Below, piece by piece: positions 28,312 through 38,061 of a stretch of 64,000 nucleotides of DNA; position 1 is the first letter of the stretch, and the number at the start of each line of letters is the position of its first letter. Under the pieces are notes generated by a model. That model made no database searches and had not been told where the DNA came from. It was given only the letters and a program-made list of their open reading frames with translations. Origin of the DNA: an uncultured Bacteroides sp. (GTDB lineage: Bacteria; Bacteroidota; Bacteroidia; Bacteroidales; Bacteroidaceae); the NCBI GenBank assembly GCA_900766005.1, contig CAAFTU010000082.1:56583-120582 (forward strand). The letters run 5' to 3'. Position numbers and translations under genes: made by a program.

Positions 28312-29172
28312 TTACCCTAAATAAGACTTAAGCAGCTTGCTACGCGAATTTTGTCTCAATCTTCTAATGGCTTTCTCTTTAATCTGGCGTACGCGCTCAC
28401 GAGTGAGGCCGAATTTATCGCCGATTTCTTCCAACGTCATTTCCTGCGTATTAATACCGAAAAACATCTGGATAATATCCTTCTCCCTTTCGGTCAGCGT
28501 AGAGAGTGCTCTATCAATTTCCCTCGCAAGTGACTCATTAACCAAGGAACGGTCTGCCATAGGCGAGTCGTCGTTCACAAGCACATCCAGCAAGCTGTTG
28601 TCTTCTCCTTCCACAAAAGGAGCGTCTACAGAAATGTGGCGTCCTGAAACCTTCAACGTGTCCGAGATTTTGTCTACAGGTATTTCCAGTTCATCGGCCA
28701 GTTCTTCCGGAGAAGGACGACGTTCGTTTTCCTGTTCGAATTTAGAGAAGGCTTTGCTGATCTTGTTCAACGAGCCTACCTGATTCAACGGCAAACGGAC
28801 AATACGTGACTGTTCTGCCAATGCCTGGAGAATAGACTGACGAATCCACCATACGGCGTAACTGATAAACTTGAAGCCTCGGGTTTCATCGAACTTTTCG
28901 GCTGCTTTAATCAATCCCAGGTTGCCTTCATTAATCAAGTCAGGAAGACTTAACCCCTGATTTTGATACTGCTTGGCTACAGACACGACGAAACGCAAGT
29001 TGGCACGTGTCAGTTTTTCCAATGCTACCCGGTCGCCTTTACGGATACGCTGAGCGAGCTCTACCTCTTCCTCTACAGTAATCAGGTCTTCACGGCCTAT
29101 TTCCTGTAAATACTTATCCAGAGATGCGCTCTCTCGGTTAGTGATACTTTTGGTAATCTTTAATTGTCTCAT
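28312..29172 (-). CDS. rpoD: primary sigma-70 factor RpoD (sigma-ABfr type)
   Basis: Housekeeping RNA polymerase sigma factor. The 286 residues contain region 1.2 ([17 protein letters not shown]), region 2 with [17 protein letters not shown] and the -10-recognition helix [12 protein letters not shown], region 3 and region 4 with [17 protein letters not shown]. Region 1.1 and the long non-conserved insert of E. coli RpoD are absent, as known for the Bacteroides primary sigma factor. That factor recognises the TTTG/TAnnTTTG promoters seen across this window. It has its own TAAATTTG -7 box and terminator. Confidence 0.96.
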   Translation of the reverse strand: MRQLKITKSITNRESASLDKYLQEIGREDLITVEEEVELAQRIRKGDRVALEKLTRANLRFVVSVAKQYQNQGLSLPDLINEGNLGLIKAAEKFDETRGFKFISYAVWWIRQSILQALAEQSRIVRLPLNQVGSLNKISKAFSKFEQENERRPSPEELADELEIPVDKISDTLKVSGRHISVDAPFVEGEDNSLLDVLVNDDSPMADRSLVNESLAREIDRALSTLTEREKDIIQMFFGINTQEMTLEEIGDKFGLTRERVRQIKEKAIRRLRQNSRSKLLKSYLG

Positions 29173-29196
29173 TCTCTATAAAACAAATTTGGGATG

Positions 29197-29204
29197 CAAA
29201 TTTA
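29197..29204 (-). promoter_or_regulatory. -7 box of rpoD
   Basis: TAAATTTG on the minus strand, 24 bp before the ATG. Confidence 0.55.
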
Positions 29205-29336
29205 CAACATTAAATGGAATACATCCATTTTTGTTTGAAAAATATTAGCTAATAAATCAAAAAAGACTATCTTTGTCCTTCTTTTCCTAAATATTTTGCG
29301 AAAATAAGGTTATCAGTCCTGTTTGACTATAAAATC

Positions 29337-29370
29337 AGGATGCACGGAAGTAACCCTTACCGTGCATCCT
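29337..29370 (-). terminator. terminator of the degQ-type protease gene
   Basis: Perfect arms AGGATGCACGG and CCGTGCATCCT (29337-29347, 29360-29370) lie about 40 bp after the stop. The minus-strand 3' side reads GATTTTATAG. Confidence 0.7.
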
Positions 29371-29411
29371 CTAAACTTTACCTATTGAAACTTTCTACCT
29401 TAAAAATCTTC

Positions 29412-30935
29412 TTATTCCTGTGTCAAATCCACTGCATAGTTCGCACGTTTACCTGATGGGAACATACCACTCAGGAACAATACCTGATCCGGTGACTGGG
29501 TAGCAGCTTTCAGCACATCTTCCAAATCATTTACTGATTTGACAGGTTGTCCGTTTGCCTTCAGGATGATGAAGCCTTTACGGATACCGGCAGCCTTCAT
29601 CTTACCGTCTGTCACACCTGTGACTTCCACACCATATCCCAAATTCAATTGTCTCTTCAATTCCTGAGGAACTTCACGGAATGCTGCGCCCAAGATATCC
29701 ATGCCCGCACTCTTCACCACTTTCGTTGTTCCCTGTGCATTCTTCAAGGTCATCTCGATATCCTTTTCTTTCTTGTCACGCAACACCTTGACGGTTACTT
29801 TGTCACCCGGACGGTGTTTAGCCAACCCCTCCTGCAACTCTGCAAAGTTCTTCACACGTTTTCCGTCAATACCGATAATGACATCATCTACTTCCAAGTT
29901 GCCGGCCGCAGAACCTCCCTCAATTATCTCAGCAATCAACACACCGTCGGTGGCGCCCAGTTCCTTCACCTTCTTCTTGATTTCTTCCGGCATCATCTGC
30001 TGGTCATCATTAATCGGAGTACCCTTGATGCCCAATACCGCACGCTGAACGGTTCCATATTCTTTCAAGTCGGCTATAACTTTCGTCATAATACTGGTTG
30101 GAATAGCAAACCCATAACCCGAATAAGCTCCTGTAGGTGAATAAAGTACGGAATTGATACCTACCAGTTCACCCCTTGCATTCACCAATGCACCACCACT
30201 GTTGCCTTGGTTGATCGCAGCATCTGTCTGGATGAAAGATTCCACACCATTATTATATACCCCTAAAGAACGGGCTTTGGCACTCACAATACCGGCTGTT
30301 ACCGTAGAAGTCATATTAAAGGGATTACCCACAGCCAATACCCACTCACCTACTTTCAAAGCCTCCGAATTGCCCACGGGAATCGTAGGAAGCTCATCCG
30401 CTTCAATTTTAACCAACGCTAAATCCGTGCTGGGGTCTGTGCCGATTACACGTCCCTTGTATTCACGTCCGTCATTCAGTTTGACACTGATCACATCAGC
30501 ATTATCGATTACATGGTTATTCGTTACAATATATCCATCTTTCGAGATGATCACTCCGGAACCGAATCCCACTCTTTCAGGAGTCTGCACCTGACGCTGC
30601 TGACCGCCGCCTCTGCCATTTCCAAAAATATCACCAAAGAAATCATAGAACGGATCACGAACGGTAACCGTCTGAGTCTTTGATTCTTGAGTTGACTTTA
30701 TATGAACTACTGCATGCACTGAATTTTCCGCTGCCTGAGTCAAATCCACCGGTTGCATTTGAGTGGCGTCCAACGCGGCGAGTCTTGTATTCGGATTTTG
30801 TTGGAACACATCATTAAAAGCCACGCTTTTGTTTGGCTCGGGTTTCAACATAGAATAAGCCGTTACTCCTGCTACACCTGCGCTGACTGCTACAATTGCT
30901 GCTGCGCCTAGTACCATTTTAGTTGCTTGTTTCAT
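29412..30935 (-). CDS. degQ: Do-family periplasmic serine protease (DegQ/HtrA)
   Basis: Envelope quality-control protease and chaperone. An N-terminal hydrophobic segment (residues 7-30) works as a signal or anchor. A trypsin-like domain follows with the triad His141 (TNNHV), Asp171 (STDLALV) and Ser246 (QGNSGGAL), then two PDZ domains (about 280-380 and 410-500). A Gly/Gln-rich loop at 107-117 precedes the protease core. At 507 residues it is slightly longer than E. coli DegP. It is a monocistronic gene. Whether it is DegP-like or DegQ-like cannot be settled from sequence, so the symbol is approximate. Confidence 0.93.
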   Translation of the reverse strand: MKQATKMVLGAAAIVAVSAGVAGVTAYSMLKPEPNKSVAFNDVFQQNPNTRLAALDATQMQPVDLTQAAENSVHAVVHIKSTQESKTQTVTVRDPFYDFFGDIFGNGRGGGQQRQVQTPERVGFGSGVIISKDGYIVTNNHVIDNADVISVKLNDGREYKGRVIGTDPSTDLALVKIEADELPTIPVGNSEALKVGEWVLAVGNPFNMTSTVTAGIVSAKARSLGVYNNGVESFIQTDAAINQGNSGGALVNARGELVGINSVLYSPTGAYSGYGFAIPTSIMTKVIADLKEYGTVQRAVLGIKGTPINDDQQMMPEEIKKKVKELGATDGVLIAEIIEGGSAAGNLEVDDVIIGIDGKRVKNFAELQEGLAKHRPGDKVTVKVLRDKKEKDIEMTLKNAQGTTKVVKSAGMDILGAAFREVPQELKRQLNLGYGVEVTGVTDGKMKAAGIRKGFIILKANGQPVKSVNDLEDVLKAATQSPDQVLFLSGMFPSGKRANYAVDLTQE

Positions 30936-31255
30936 AACTTAATATCTATTAATTTGTTAATTTCAAGTTTGGTTTAACATTTATGACGCTAATGTAATGA
31001 CAAATATTGTACGGTTGTACCGTTTGTCAGAGTTTTTTTTCCTCTTTTAACACAGACAGATAAGCACTTAACAGGGGTTAACCGCAGAATCTGCCAAATT
31101 TGCATTCATTATCAATAGCTGACAGACAGCAAGATGACACAGGATGCAACTTGCCTCATAGATAGTTATGTCTTGCAGGAAATACTTGCCTCTCGCCGGA
31201 ATGCATCCATATACCCCCCTATAAAAGAGCATGTCCGTGACCGGTCTTTCCAACT
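30936..31255. other. intergenic stretch upstream of the HtrA gene
   Basis: 320 bp between the protease start and the DUF417 stop, both leftward. It must hold the protease promoter, but no TAnnTTTG box is convincing, which could mean an alternative sigma factor. No RNA or coding signal is visible; a 61-codon reading frame here matches nothing I recognise. Confidence 0.4.
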
Positions 31256-31855
31256 TTACTTTTTCAACTGGTTCAATACCCTTCCCGCACTATCCGAAAG
31301 AACGACAACAGCTCCTGCCAGAATAGCAATATCCTTAATGACCAGACGACCGGCGCCCGTCAGCAGAGGGAATCCCTGTTCGCCACTTCCCAAATCGGGG
31401 ACCCACACCTCGGGCGTTGTTACAAGGAAAGACAAAGTGCCCAATGTCATGACAATAGCCAGTCCGGCCCCCACCAAACCGGTTTTCGGAGAGAAGATGC
31501 CTAAAAACGTCAAGATACCGATCCCCATAATCAAAATACCCAATCCATGAGAGAACCCATAAGTATTGTTCTCTTCATGCCACAGGTGCTTCGTTTCATC
31601 GAGTTCGCCTTCTTTCAGCTTATATTCTTTATATTCAGGAGCATCCTTAGTATAAAAGAAACTCATAAAGGGACTGTTCGCCACAAAAGGCACAATTCCT
31701 TCGGCTTCATAGTTCCAGAATTTCAGACCACCAATCCATACAAAAATTACAAGGATTGCCACACGGATAAGATTGATACCCAGTTTTTGGGCAGATGCTG
31801 CTATTGTTAAAAACGCAACAAACAGAGATTTTAATTTTGCCATCATTGCTTTCAT
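31256..31855 (-). CDS. DUF417 family inner-membrane protein (YkgB/RclC-like)
   Basis: About four hydrophobic helices in 199 residues, with the family pattern LIRVAILVIFVWIGGLKFWNYEAEGIVPFV split here by the first helix, a polar periplasmic loop (about residues 65-100), and a C-terminal pair of helices. E. coli RclC (YkgB) of the reactive-chlorine resistance regulon belongs to this family. It follows an AraC-type regulator gene by 83 bp on the same strand, echoing the RclR-RclC association. Biochemical function is unknown in any organism I know of. Confidence 0.85.
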   Translation of the reverse strand: MKAMMAKLKSLFVAFLTIAASAQKLGINLIRVAILVIFVWIGGLKFWNYEAEGIVPFVANSPFMSFFYTKDAPEYKEYKLKEGELDETKHLWHEENNTYGFSHGLGILIMGIGILTFLGIFSPKTGLVGAGLAIVMTLGTLSFLVTTPEVWVPDLGSGEQGFPLLTGAGRLVIKDIAILAGAVVVLSDSAGRVLNQLKK

Positions 31856-31938
31856 TATTAAAAGATTTAACTTCCTGGTGCAAAGGTCGGTGGTTTTCCC
31901 CCTCCGGTAAATGGCAATTTCCCCATATAGGTTGGCAA

Positions 31939-32775
31939 TTATTCCCGCTTCTCTCTTTTCCGGTATTCCGAAAGGCTCTCCTTGTTCATTTTCTTAAAGA
32001 AACGGCTGAACGTAGCCAAATCCTCAAATCCCAGAATCTCACTGATTTCTTTCGCACTCTTACCCGTATAAAGCAACAAGCGCTTGGCTTCCGCATCCAC
32101 GCGTTCATGAATGACACGCAAAGGAGAAGAAAGTCCGTAAAGGGAAAAGAGATTAGAAATAGTCTTGGGAGAACGGCACAACATATCAGCATAATCCTGT
32201 ACTTGCTTCTTCTCCTTAAAATGACTGTCAACCAGTACATAAAACTGACGAATCACATCAAACATGTTCTCACGTCCCGGGTCCACATCAAACTTTTCAC
32301 GGGCTATGCGGGTACAAGTGATAATGAAACGTTTCAGAATAATACGCAACATTTCTTCCTGCAAGTTGTCTTGTATTCCACACTCCCCCCTGAAAATATC
32401 GACAATACTGTCAAGACGGGCCGACTGGGAAGGCGAAAGCTTCAAACGCATGACACGGGAAGAACCGTTAAACAGGAATCCGTTACAAGACACCTCGCTG
32501 TCATGCCTGTAAATACAATAAAAGTTACTATTGAATAAAAAAGTGAGGTATTCACCGCCCACTCCCCTTATCTGCACATGATGCAAAGGAGTAAGCGAAA
32601 TCATTTCCTCTTTTTCCAGATGCATCACCACATGATCCACTTCCACATCCAACGTTCCATGCCGCACCCATATAAATTTATAAAGACTCCTGTCACGCTG
32701 CAAAAAGGAGTTTTCATGGAAACAGGAAGTCATTGCTATATTTCCATTCAATTTAGTACGTAAGTGATATTCCAT
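31939..32775 (-). CDS. AraC-family transcriptional regulator
   Basis: DNA-binding regulator of 278 residues. An N-terminal cupin-like sensing domain (to about 170) is followed by a double helix-turn-helix of AraC type, with VQDYADMLCRSPKTISNLF and KEISEILGFEDLATFSRFFKK. It lies just upstream of the DUF417 gene on the same strand and divergent to the hybrid kinase. Its likely target is the DUF417 gene. Three Cys in the sensor half (residues 18, 81, 95) could respond to oxidants, as Cys does in RclR; this is inference. Confidence 0.9.
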   Translation of the reverse strand: MEYHLRTKLNGNIAMTSCFHENSFLQRDRSLYKFIWVRHGTLDVEVDHVVMHLEKEEMISLTPLHHVQIRGVGGEYLTFLFNSNFYCIYRHDSEVSCNGFLFNGSSRVMRLKLSPSQSARLDSIVDIFRGECGIQDNLQEEMLRIILKRFIITCTRIAREKFDVDPGRENMFDVIRQFYVLVDSHFKEKKQVQDYADMLCRSPKTISNLFSLYGLSSPLRVIHERVDAEAKRLLLYTGKSAKEISEILGFEDLATFSRFFKKMNKESLSEYRKREKRE

Positions 32776-32811
32776 AACTACTTCTGATTAAGTGATGTTC
32801 CCCTACTTTTT

Positions 32812-32819
32812 CAAAAATA
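32812..32819 (-). promoter_or_regulatory. -7 box of the AraC regulator
   Basis: TATTTTTG on the minus strand, 36 bp before the start codon; no -33 box seen. Confidence 0.4.
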
Positions 32820-33052
32820 AGATGACGGGATAAATATAAGACTATTCCTTTATATAAAAAAGAAATAGAACAAAAGAATGACTTCCCCTCCCACTCCCTT
32901 TATCAGCATTCGCGCCCCACTGCCATATCGGCCGGCAGGAATTCCCATCCAATCATCTCCCATTTGCCTATACGAAAACTTTCCATCCCGTCCTGTCTCT
33001 TTTAATATTTGTTAAACATTTCCATTTCTTCGTCCACTCATTAATTTAATAG

Positions 33053-33060
33053 TACATTTG
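33053..33060 (+). promoter_or_regulatory. -7 box of the hybrid kinase gene
   Basis: TACATTTG, 52 bp before the ATG at 33113; no clear -33 element. Confidence 0.5.
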
Positions 33061-33112
33061 TTGCATCACAAGCATCGTAGCTATATAATAAAAGAAGAGT
33101 AGGACATCAATA

Positions 33113-36100
33113 ATGAACAGAAATCTTAAAAGAACGTGTGTAGCCCATATACAACGGTTACTGATATGTACCTGTATATTCACCCTCTTTGCAACCATCG
33201 GCAAAGCCTCCCATGTACAGGAAAACACCGAGACGGGGAACTATATTCTGATTCTGAACAGCTACAACGAATCCTCTCCCTGGAGCAACAGCATCACCAC
33301 CCCCATTGTTCATAAAATAGCTGGAATAGAGAACATGGACGCTTACATAGAGCATCTGAATCTTTTTATGGTAGGCGACTCCACTAAAATCGAGAGATTC
33401 CCAGAAATTCTTTCCTCGAAATATGGTTCCACCCCTCCCCGCCTGCTGGTATTCATCGGGAGCATGAGCCTGATTTTCAGAGAAGAGATTCAATCTTTAT
33501 GGGGTAAAGTACCTGCCATTGTATGCGGAGCCGACCCCTATGTGTACCATGAGAAATTCTACAGGCAGAGAGATACAGTCACCCCCGAAGAAAAGACACA
33601 CATGAGCGAATTGGCAGAAGAGTTCAATTTCACCTACATGCACACCCCCATCTATCTGGAAGAAAACGTGCAACTGATGTGCAGGATGATTCCCGGTATG
33701 AAGAAACTGATTTTCCTGGGAGACGGCATCTACCCCAATCCGGAATATGACAAGCAACTGCGAGAGCTGATTAAAGACAAATACCCGCAAATGGATTACG
33801 AATACATCTCCTCGCGTACCAACAGTCTGCATCAGCTATATAATGCCGTACGTAAAACAGACAAGACCACAGGCATTCTGGTATCCACCTGGTTCACCGA
33901 ATCGTTCACTTCAAGCAATTTTCTGATTAATGCCTACAGAAGTATCGCCAGCATCTCCGCCCCTTTGTTCACCATCCGCTATGCAGGTATGGATGACGGC
34001 GGCATGGTAGGAGGATACATGTATAATGACCAAATCTTTACCAGGCAATTACTGAAAACGATAGACGAGATACTACATGGGAAGAAAGCCAGCGACATAC
34101 CTTTTTATGAACCCAACGAAGCACACCCCGCATTCAACTACACAAGACTGGTAAATAAAGGACTCGATCCCGACCTATGCCCTGGTGACACCGTCTTCTA
34201 TGACAAACCGGCCAACTTTCTGAACAAATATAAATGGATCATCCTAAGTGTACTCATTGCTTTTATACTGATGGCCGTGACACAGCAAAAACGCATTCAA
34301 ATGCTGAAAGCGCTGAGACGCGCCCAGCAAAATGAAATAGACACGAACACACAATATACCAATCTGATAGACAATATGCCTATCCTTTACATGAAGGAAC
34401 AGGTAATATGGGATAAAGAAGGAAATATTATAGACAGCATCTATCGGGATGTCAACCGTTATTTCGAACGATGTTTCTTGCCCAAATCCGATATAATAGG
34501 GAAAAGAGCCTCTGAAATTTTCCCGGAGTCCTTGCCGGAATTCACCCATTTCATGAGTATCACCTTAAAAGAAAAGAAATCGATCACCTTCCCATATTAT
34601 TTTAAGACCGTCAACACCTTCTATGATGTTGTCCTGAATTGCTCTACCGAACCGGACACAGTGGATGTGTTCTGCATGGACAGCACCGAACTGCACAATG
34701 CGCAGCAAATGCTGAGCGCCACGAACCATAAACTTTCCATGGCACTGGAAGTAGCCAACATCGTACCTTGGAAATGGAATTTGAAAGACCATACCATTTT
34801 ATGCGATCTCAACCGCCCCATTGCCATGGCGGCCATGCCGGGAAGCATCAGCGAAGATCAGTTGAGCGTTTCGGATGAGCAATACTTCGCTAAAATCATT
34901 AAAGAAGACCGCCCGCGCGTGATACAGGCTTACCGTGACCTGGCAGACGGGAAAATAGAGAAAGTAAAAGAGGAATACCGCGTGCTGGCCAATGACGGAA
35001 CACAATGGAAAATAGACTGGATAGAGGCGCAGGCAGCTGTGGAAAGCAAAGACGAAAACGGAATGCCGCTCACTTTGGTAGGATCTTCCCTAGTCATAAC
35101 TGAACGGAAGAAAATGGAAGACGAACTGCTTTCAGCCAAGGACCGCGCGGAAGAATCCAACCGGCTGAAGTCCGCTTTTCTTGCCAATATGAGCCACGAA
35201 ATACGCACTCCGCTAAATGCTATCATCGGTTTCTCAAACATCCTTGCTGCTGCAGAAGAGGAACAGGAAAAGCAGGAATATATCAATATCATTGAAAGTA
35301 ACAATACGTTGCTGCTGCAATTAATCAGCGACATACTGGACTTATCGAAAATAGAGGCCGGCACACTGGAATTCTGTTATTCCAACGTGGAACTGAATGA
35401 TATTATCTCCGAGATAGAAAGTGTTACCCGTTATCGGACAGAGAGCAACGGCATTCAACTGATTGTACAGAAAGGACTTCCCTCCTGCCTCATAAGAACG
35501 GAAAAGAACCGTCTGATGCAGGTACTGAACAATTTACTGAACAACGCCAGCAAATTTACCTCACAAGGAAGCATCACCTTCGGCTACAAACTATGCGACA
35601 AAGAACTTTATTTCTATGTTAAAGATACCGGTTGCGGCATTCCAGCCGACAAAGTGAACTCCATATTCGGACGTTTCGTCAAACTGAACTCTTTTGTACA
35701 GGGTACAGGACTGGGGCTATCCATTTGCCAGACAATTGTAGAGCACATGGGAGGACGCATCGGTGTTGAGTCCGAGGAAGGAAAAGGATCCACTTTCTGG
35801 TTCACCATTCCATACCAGCCTGCCGCTGCAGAGAACAAGAAAGAGGAAGAGCATCAACTCATTTCCGTGCAAAAAGACAAGCTGACCATTCTGATCGCCG
35901 AAGACAATGAGAGCAATTACCGGCTGTTCCAATCTATCTTGAAACGAGAATATAACCTGGTACATGCCTGGGATGGAAAAGAGGCGGTCAATTTGTATAA
36001 GCTCCATACCCCTCAGATAATTCTGATGGATATCAATATGCCGGTGATGGATGGCTATGAGGCCACCCGGGAAATACGAAAACTATCCTTGGATGTACCT

Positions 36101-36250
36101 ATCATTGCTGTTACCGCTTTCGCCTATGCCAGTGATGAACAACGGGCCATGGAAAACGGCTTCGACGGCTATATGGCCAAGCCCATCAGCGCCCCGCAAC
36201 TGAGACAACAGATTGCTGCCATATTACAGAAACGCATTATCTTATTATAA
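33113..36250 (+). CDS. hybrid sensor histidine kinase with substrate-binding-like sensor
   Basis: Inner-membrane signalling protein of 1045 residues. A signal peptide is followed by a periplasmic domain (about 45-360) resembling ABC-type sugar or unknown-ligand binding proteins (opening [14 protein letters not shown]). A membrane helix lies at 373-391, then two PAS-like domains (about 405-530, 550-670), a HisKA box [11 protein letters not shown] with His695, a HATPase with GCGIPADK and [10 protein letters not shown], and a receiver domain with Asp973 in [10 protein letters not shown]. No DNA-binding domain follows, unlike the classic Bacteroides hybrid two-component regulators, so the phosphate must go to another protein. 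It converges on the pectin cassette. A related sensor domain occurs in the kinase at 52661-54592. Confidence 0.93.
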   Translation: MNRNLKRTCVAHIQRLLICTCIFTLFATIGKASHVQENTETGNYILILNSYNESSPWSNSITTPIVHKIAGIENMDAYIEHLNLFMVGDSTKIERFPEILSSKYGSTPPRLLVFIGSMSLIFREEIQSLWGKVPAIVCGADPYVYHEKFYRQRDTVTPEEKTHMSELAEEFNFTYMHTPIYLEENVQLMCRMIPGMKKLIFLGDGIYPNPEYDKQLRELIKDKYPQMDYEYISSRTNSLHQLYNAVRKTDKTTGILVSTWFTESFTSSNFLINAYRSIASISAPLFTIRYAGMDDGGMVGGYMYNDQIFTRQLLKTIDEILHGKKASDIPFYEPNEAHPAFNYTRLVNKGLDPDLCPGDTVFYDKPANFLNKYKWIILSVLIAFILMAVTQQKRIQMLKALRRAQQNEIDTNTQYTNLIDNMPILYMKEQVIWDKEGNIIDSIYRDVNRYFERCFLPKSDIIGKRASEIFPESLPEFTHFMSITLKEKKSITFPYYFKTVNTFYDVVLNCSTEPDTVDVFCMDSTELHNAQQMLSATNHKLSMALEVANIVPWKWNLKDHTILCDLNRPIAMAAMPGSISEDQLSVSDEQYFAKIIKEDRPRVIQAYRDLADGKIEKVKEEYRVLANDGTQWKIDWIEAQAAVESKDENGMPLTLVGSSLVITERKKMEDELLSAKDRAEESNRLKSAFLANMSHEIRTPLNAIIGFSNILAAAEEEQEKQEYINIIESNNTLLLQLISDILDLSKIEAGTLEFCYSNVELNDIISEIESVTRYRTESNGIQLIVQKGLPSCLIRTEKNRLMQVLNNLLNNASKFTSQGSITFGYKLCDKELYFYVKDTGCGIPADKVNSIFGRFVKLNSFVQGTGLGLSICQTIVEHMGGRIGVESEEGKGSTFWFTIPYQPAAAENKKEEEHQLISVQKDKLTILIAEDNESNYRLFQSILKREYNLVHAWDGKEAVNLYKLHTPQIILMDINMPVMDGYEATREIRKLSLDVPIIAVTAFAYASDEQRAMENGFDGYMAKPISAPQLRQQIAAILQKRIILL

Positions 36251-36452
36251 CCTCCGCTTTTTCCATTATACCCGGCTGAAATCCGATGTAGAAACCGGTT
36301 TGAATCCGCAACTATAAACAAGAAAACGACCGAAAGCGCCACAAGGATGGAGAATTAAAGATGATTATAACATAAATGCAGAGTTAATTCATCGCTTCAG
36401 CTCCATTAAGTCTTTTTTTCAGTACCATTAAAGCATTTCTTACGGTTACCTT

Positions 36453-36577
36453 TTACAGACTACGACAGTAGTCCGTATGTTTCACTACGGCAGACCGTAC
36501 AGTCCACTGTAGCAGACTGTACGGTCCACTGCCGAAGACTATAGTAACAGTCCGTACAAAAAGACTTAACAGTCCGC
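36453..36577. repeat. 22-nt imperfect repeats with a perfect hairpin
   Basis: Two adjacent 22-nt units at 36491-36512 and 36513-36534 (CAGACYGTACRGTCCACTG core) match 18 of 22. Shorter AGAC...CAGTCCG variants stand on both sides, at about 36454-36475 and 36536-36575. The units also form a perfect hairpin: GACCGTACAGTC (36493-36504) pairs with GACTGTACGGTC (36515-36526). The array sits between the convergent kinase and CE19-like genes. The rest of the 36251-36712 gap has no recognisable feature. Confidence 0.7.
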
Positions 36578-36712
36578 ATGACAAGGCCTGATATACCCGA
36601 CAAAAAGTATTAATCCCCCATATCTAAAAAAAGTTCCCCCTTGCTCACCTTCACAGGCTATGCAAGAGGGAGATTCTACACTAACTCTTAACCTAATAAA
36701 TAAACGACAAAA

Positions 36713-38053
36713 TCATTCTTTATATCTCAAGGCTCCGGCAGGCAGTTTCTCACCTTTCTCACCAAAGCTCTTCAATGCGTTTTCCGGCTCAATGGTTACT
36801 TTACTTTCATCCAGCATGTTCCGGTCAAGGCCGAACACGTCTATAAAGAAATCATAAACCGCATTGCGCTTGTTCGGACCGAAATCATGGCGTTCTTGCG
36901 GCAAATGTACATTGCTCACCTTGTCCGTCGCACCGTAAAAACCGTAGATGCGTTGCAAGTAAGGATATTCCAAACGGGGAACCGTGGCTGTCCAGTCTCC
37001 TCCGTCGGAAACCACCAGCATGGGACGCGGGGCAAACAGGGCGGCCAGCTCCGCATTGCAAGTTCCTCCACCTGCCAACTGGATGGGCTTGCCACTTTCA
37101 CACGGGCAACCGCCATCAAAATGAGAGGCCAGACTGACCACAGGGGCGGCAGCTGTAAAACGGTCGTCCAGGACGGTAAGCAACACCGTCTGCGTTCCTC
37201 CGCCGGAACCACCGTTCACGCCGATGCATGCAGGATCTATATCTTTACGGTTTGCCAGCATATAGTCCAGTATCCATATTCCGTTCATAGCCTGAATGGT
37301 GTGCGCATCGGCAGTATGGTGCGCCTTTCCTCCTACCTGCAAGGCGGATTCACCCCAACCATACAGGTCATAATCCACACAGACAGCCCCCATACGTGCC
37401 AGAGTCGCCATGCGCTGCTGCTGGTCTTTGCGGTAGCGTCCCTGTCCAAAATGACCATTGGGGCAGATAATCAGTGCATGTTTGCCTTTGGTGCGGGGGG
37501 CATAGACTGAACCGCAGACATAAAGTCCCGGCAAGGTTTCCAATGCAAAGTTCTGCACGGTATAGCCATCAAATTTGCGTATTTTGGAAAGAACAGGCTT
37601 TGCATCCTTCACTGTTTTCCCCAGCATATCATCCAGTCCCAGACGTTGGCGCACCTCTTTGCGGAGAATCTCCCTGCGCTGTTCCCATTGACTTTTATCA
37701 CTATATAAACCACTAAGGTATGCCAGCATTTTTTCTCCGTCGGCATCCGTGCGGCGGGCGTATTCGTAAGGTTTCAACTTATATACCTTGTCACTTTGCT
37801 TTACGAATTTATAATCGAAGGGGGAAAGCACATTGGTCAGCGTTTCCTCCAATGAATAAGGCCGGATACGGAAATCGGCATACGGAAGCACACGCCCCAC
37901 CGTATCCACGTCATATTTCAAGCGGACCTGGAAACGGGCGGCAACGTCATTCAACACATCGGATAACGGACGTGCGAACCGGGTTTCATAAGTTTGTGCA
38001 GATGCAGCGGAAAAAGAGAGTGCCGCCATGCACCATAATAGTTGTTTCTTCAT
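36713..38053 (-). CDS. CE19-like pectin methylesterase with N-terminal STN-like domain
   Basis: Secreted alpha/beta-hydrolase of 446 residues, last gene of the pectin cassette. It has a signal peptide (AASAQ), then about 75 residues resembling a secretin/TonB short N-terminal domain (LNDVAARFQVRLKYDVDTV, ending VYKLK), a helical linker, and the hydrolase with Ser283 in NGGSGGG. Other triad candidates are the Asp in VVSDGGDW or YDLYGWGES, and His in ERHDFG. By order and length it corresponds to BT1017 of B. thetaiotaomicron, reported as a pectin methylesterase founding family CE19. The assignment is from memory and synteny. Confidence 0.8.
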   Translation of the reverse strand: MKKQLLWCMAALSFSAASAQTYETRFARPLSDVLNDVAARFQVRLKYDVDTVGRVLPYADFRIRPYSLEETLTNVLSPFDYKFVKQSDKVYKLKPYEYARRTDADGEKMLAYLSGLYSDKSQWEQRREILRKEVRQRLGLDDMLGKTVKDAKPVLSKIRKFDGYTVQNFALETLPGLYVCGSVYAPRTKGKHALIICPNGHFGQGRYRKDQQQRMATLARMGAVCVDYDLYGWGESALQVGGKAHHTADAHTIQAMNGIWILDYMLANRKDIDPACIGVNGGSGGGTQTVLLTVLDDRFTAAAPVVSLASHFDGGCPCESGKPIQLAGGGTCNAELAALFAPRPMLVVSDGGDWTATVPRLEYPYLQRIYGFYGATDKVSNVHLPQERHDFGPNKRNAVYDFFIDVFGLDRNMLDESKVTIEPENALKSFGEKGEKLPAGALRYKE

Positions 38054-38061
38054 CGGGAAGT

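Larger units (their letters stand above)
32776..33112. other. divergent promoter region
   Basis: 337 bp between the AraC regulator and the hybrid kinase genes. Beyond the two -7 boxes given separately (32812-32819 and 33053-33060) it contains a C-rich middle part with no structure or coding signal that I can see. Confidence 0.45.

Noticed and set aside
31068..31253. 61-codon frame upstream of the HtrA-type protease
   Set aside because: No recognisable features, weak start context; treated as non-coding.
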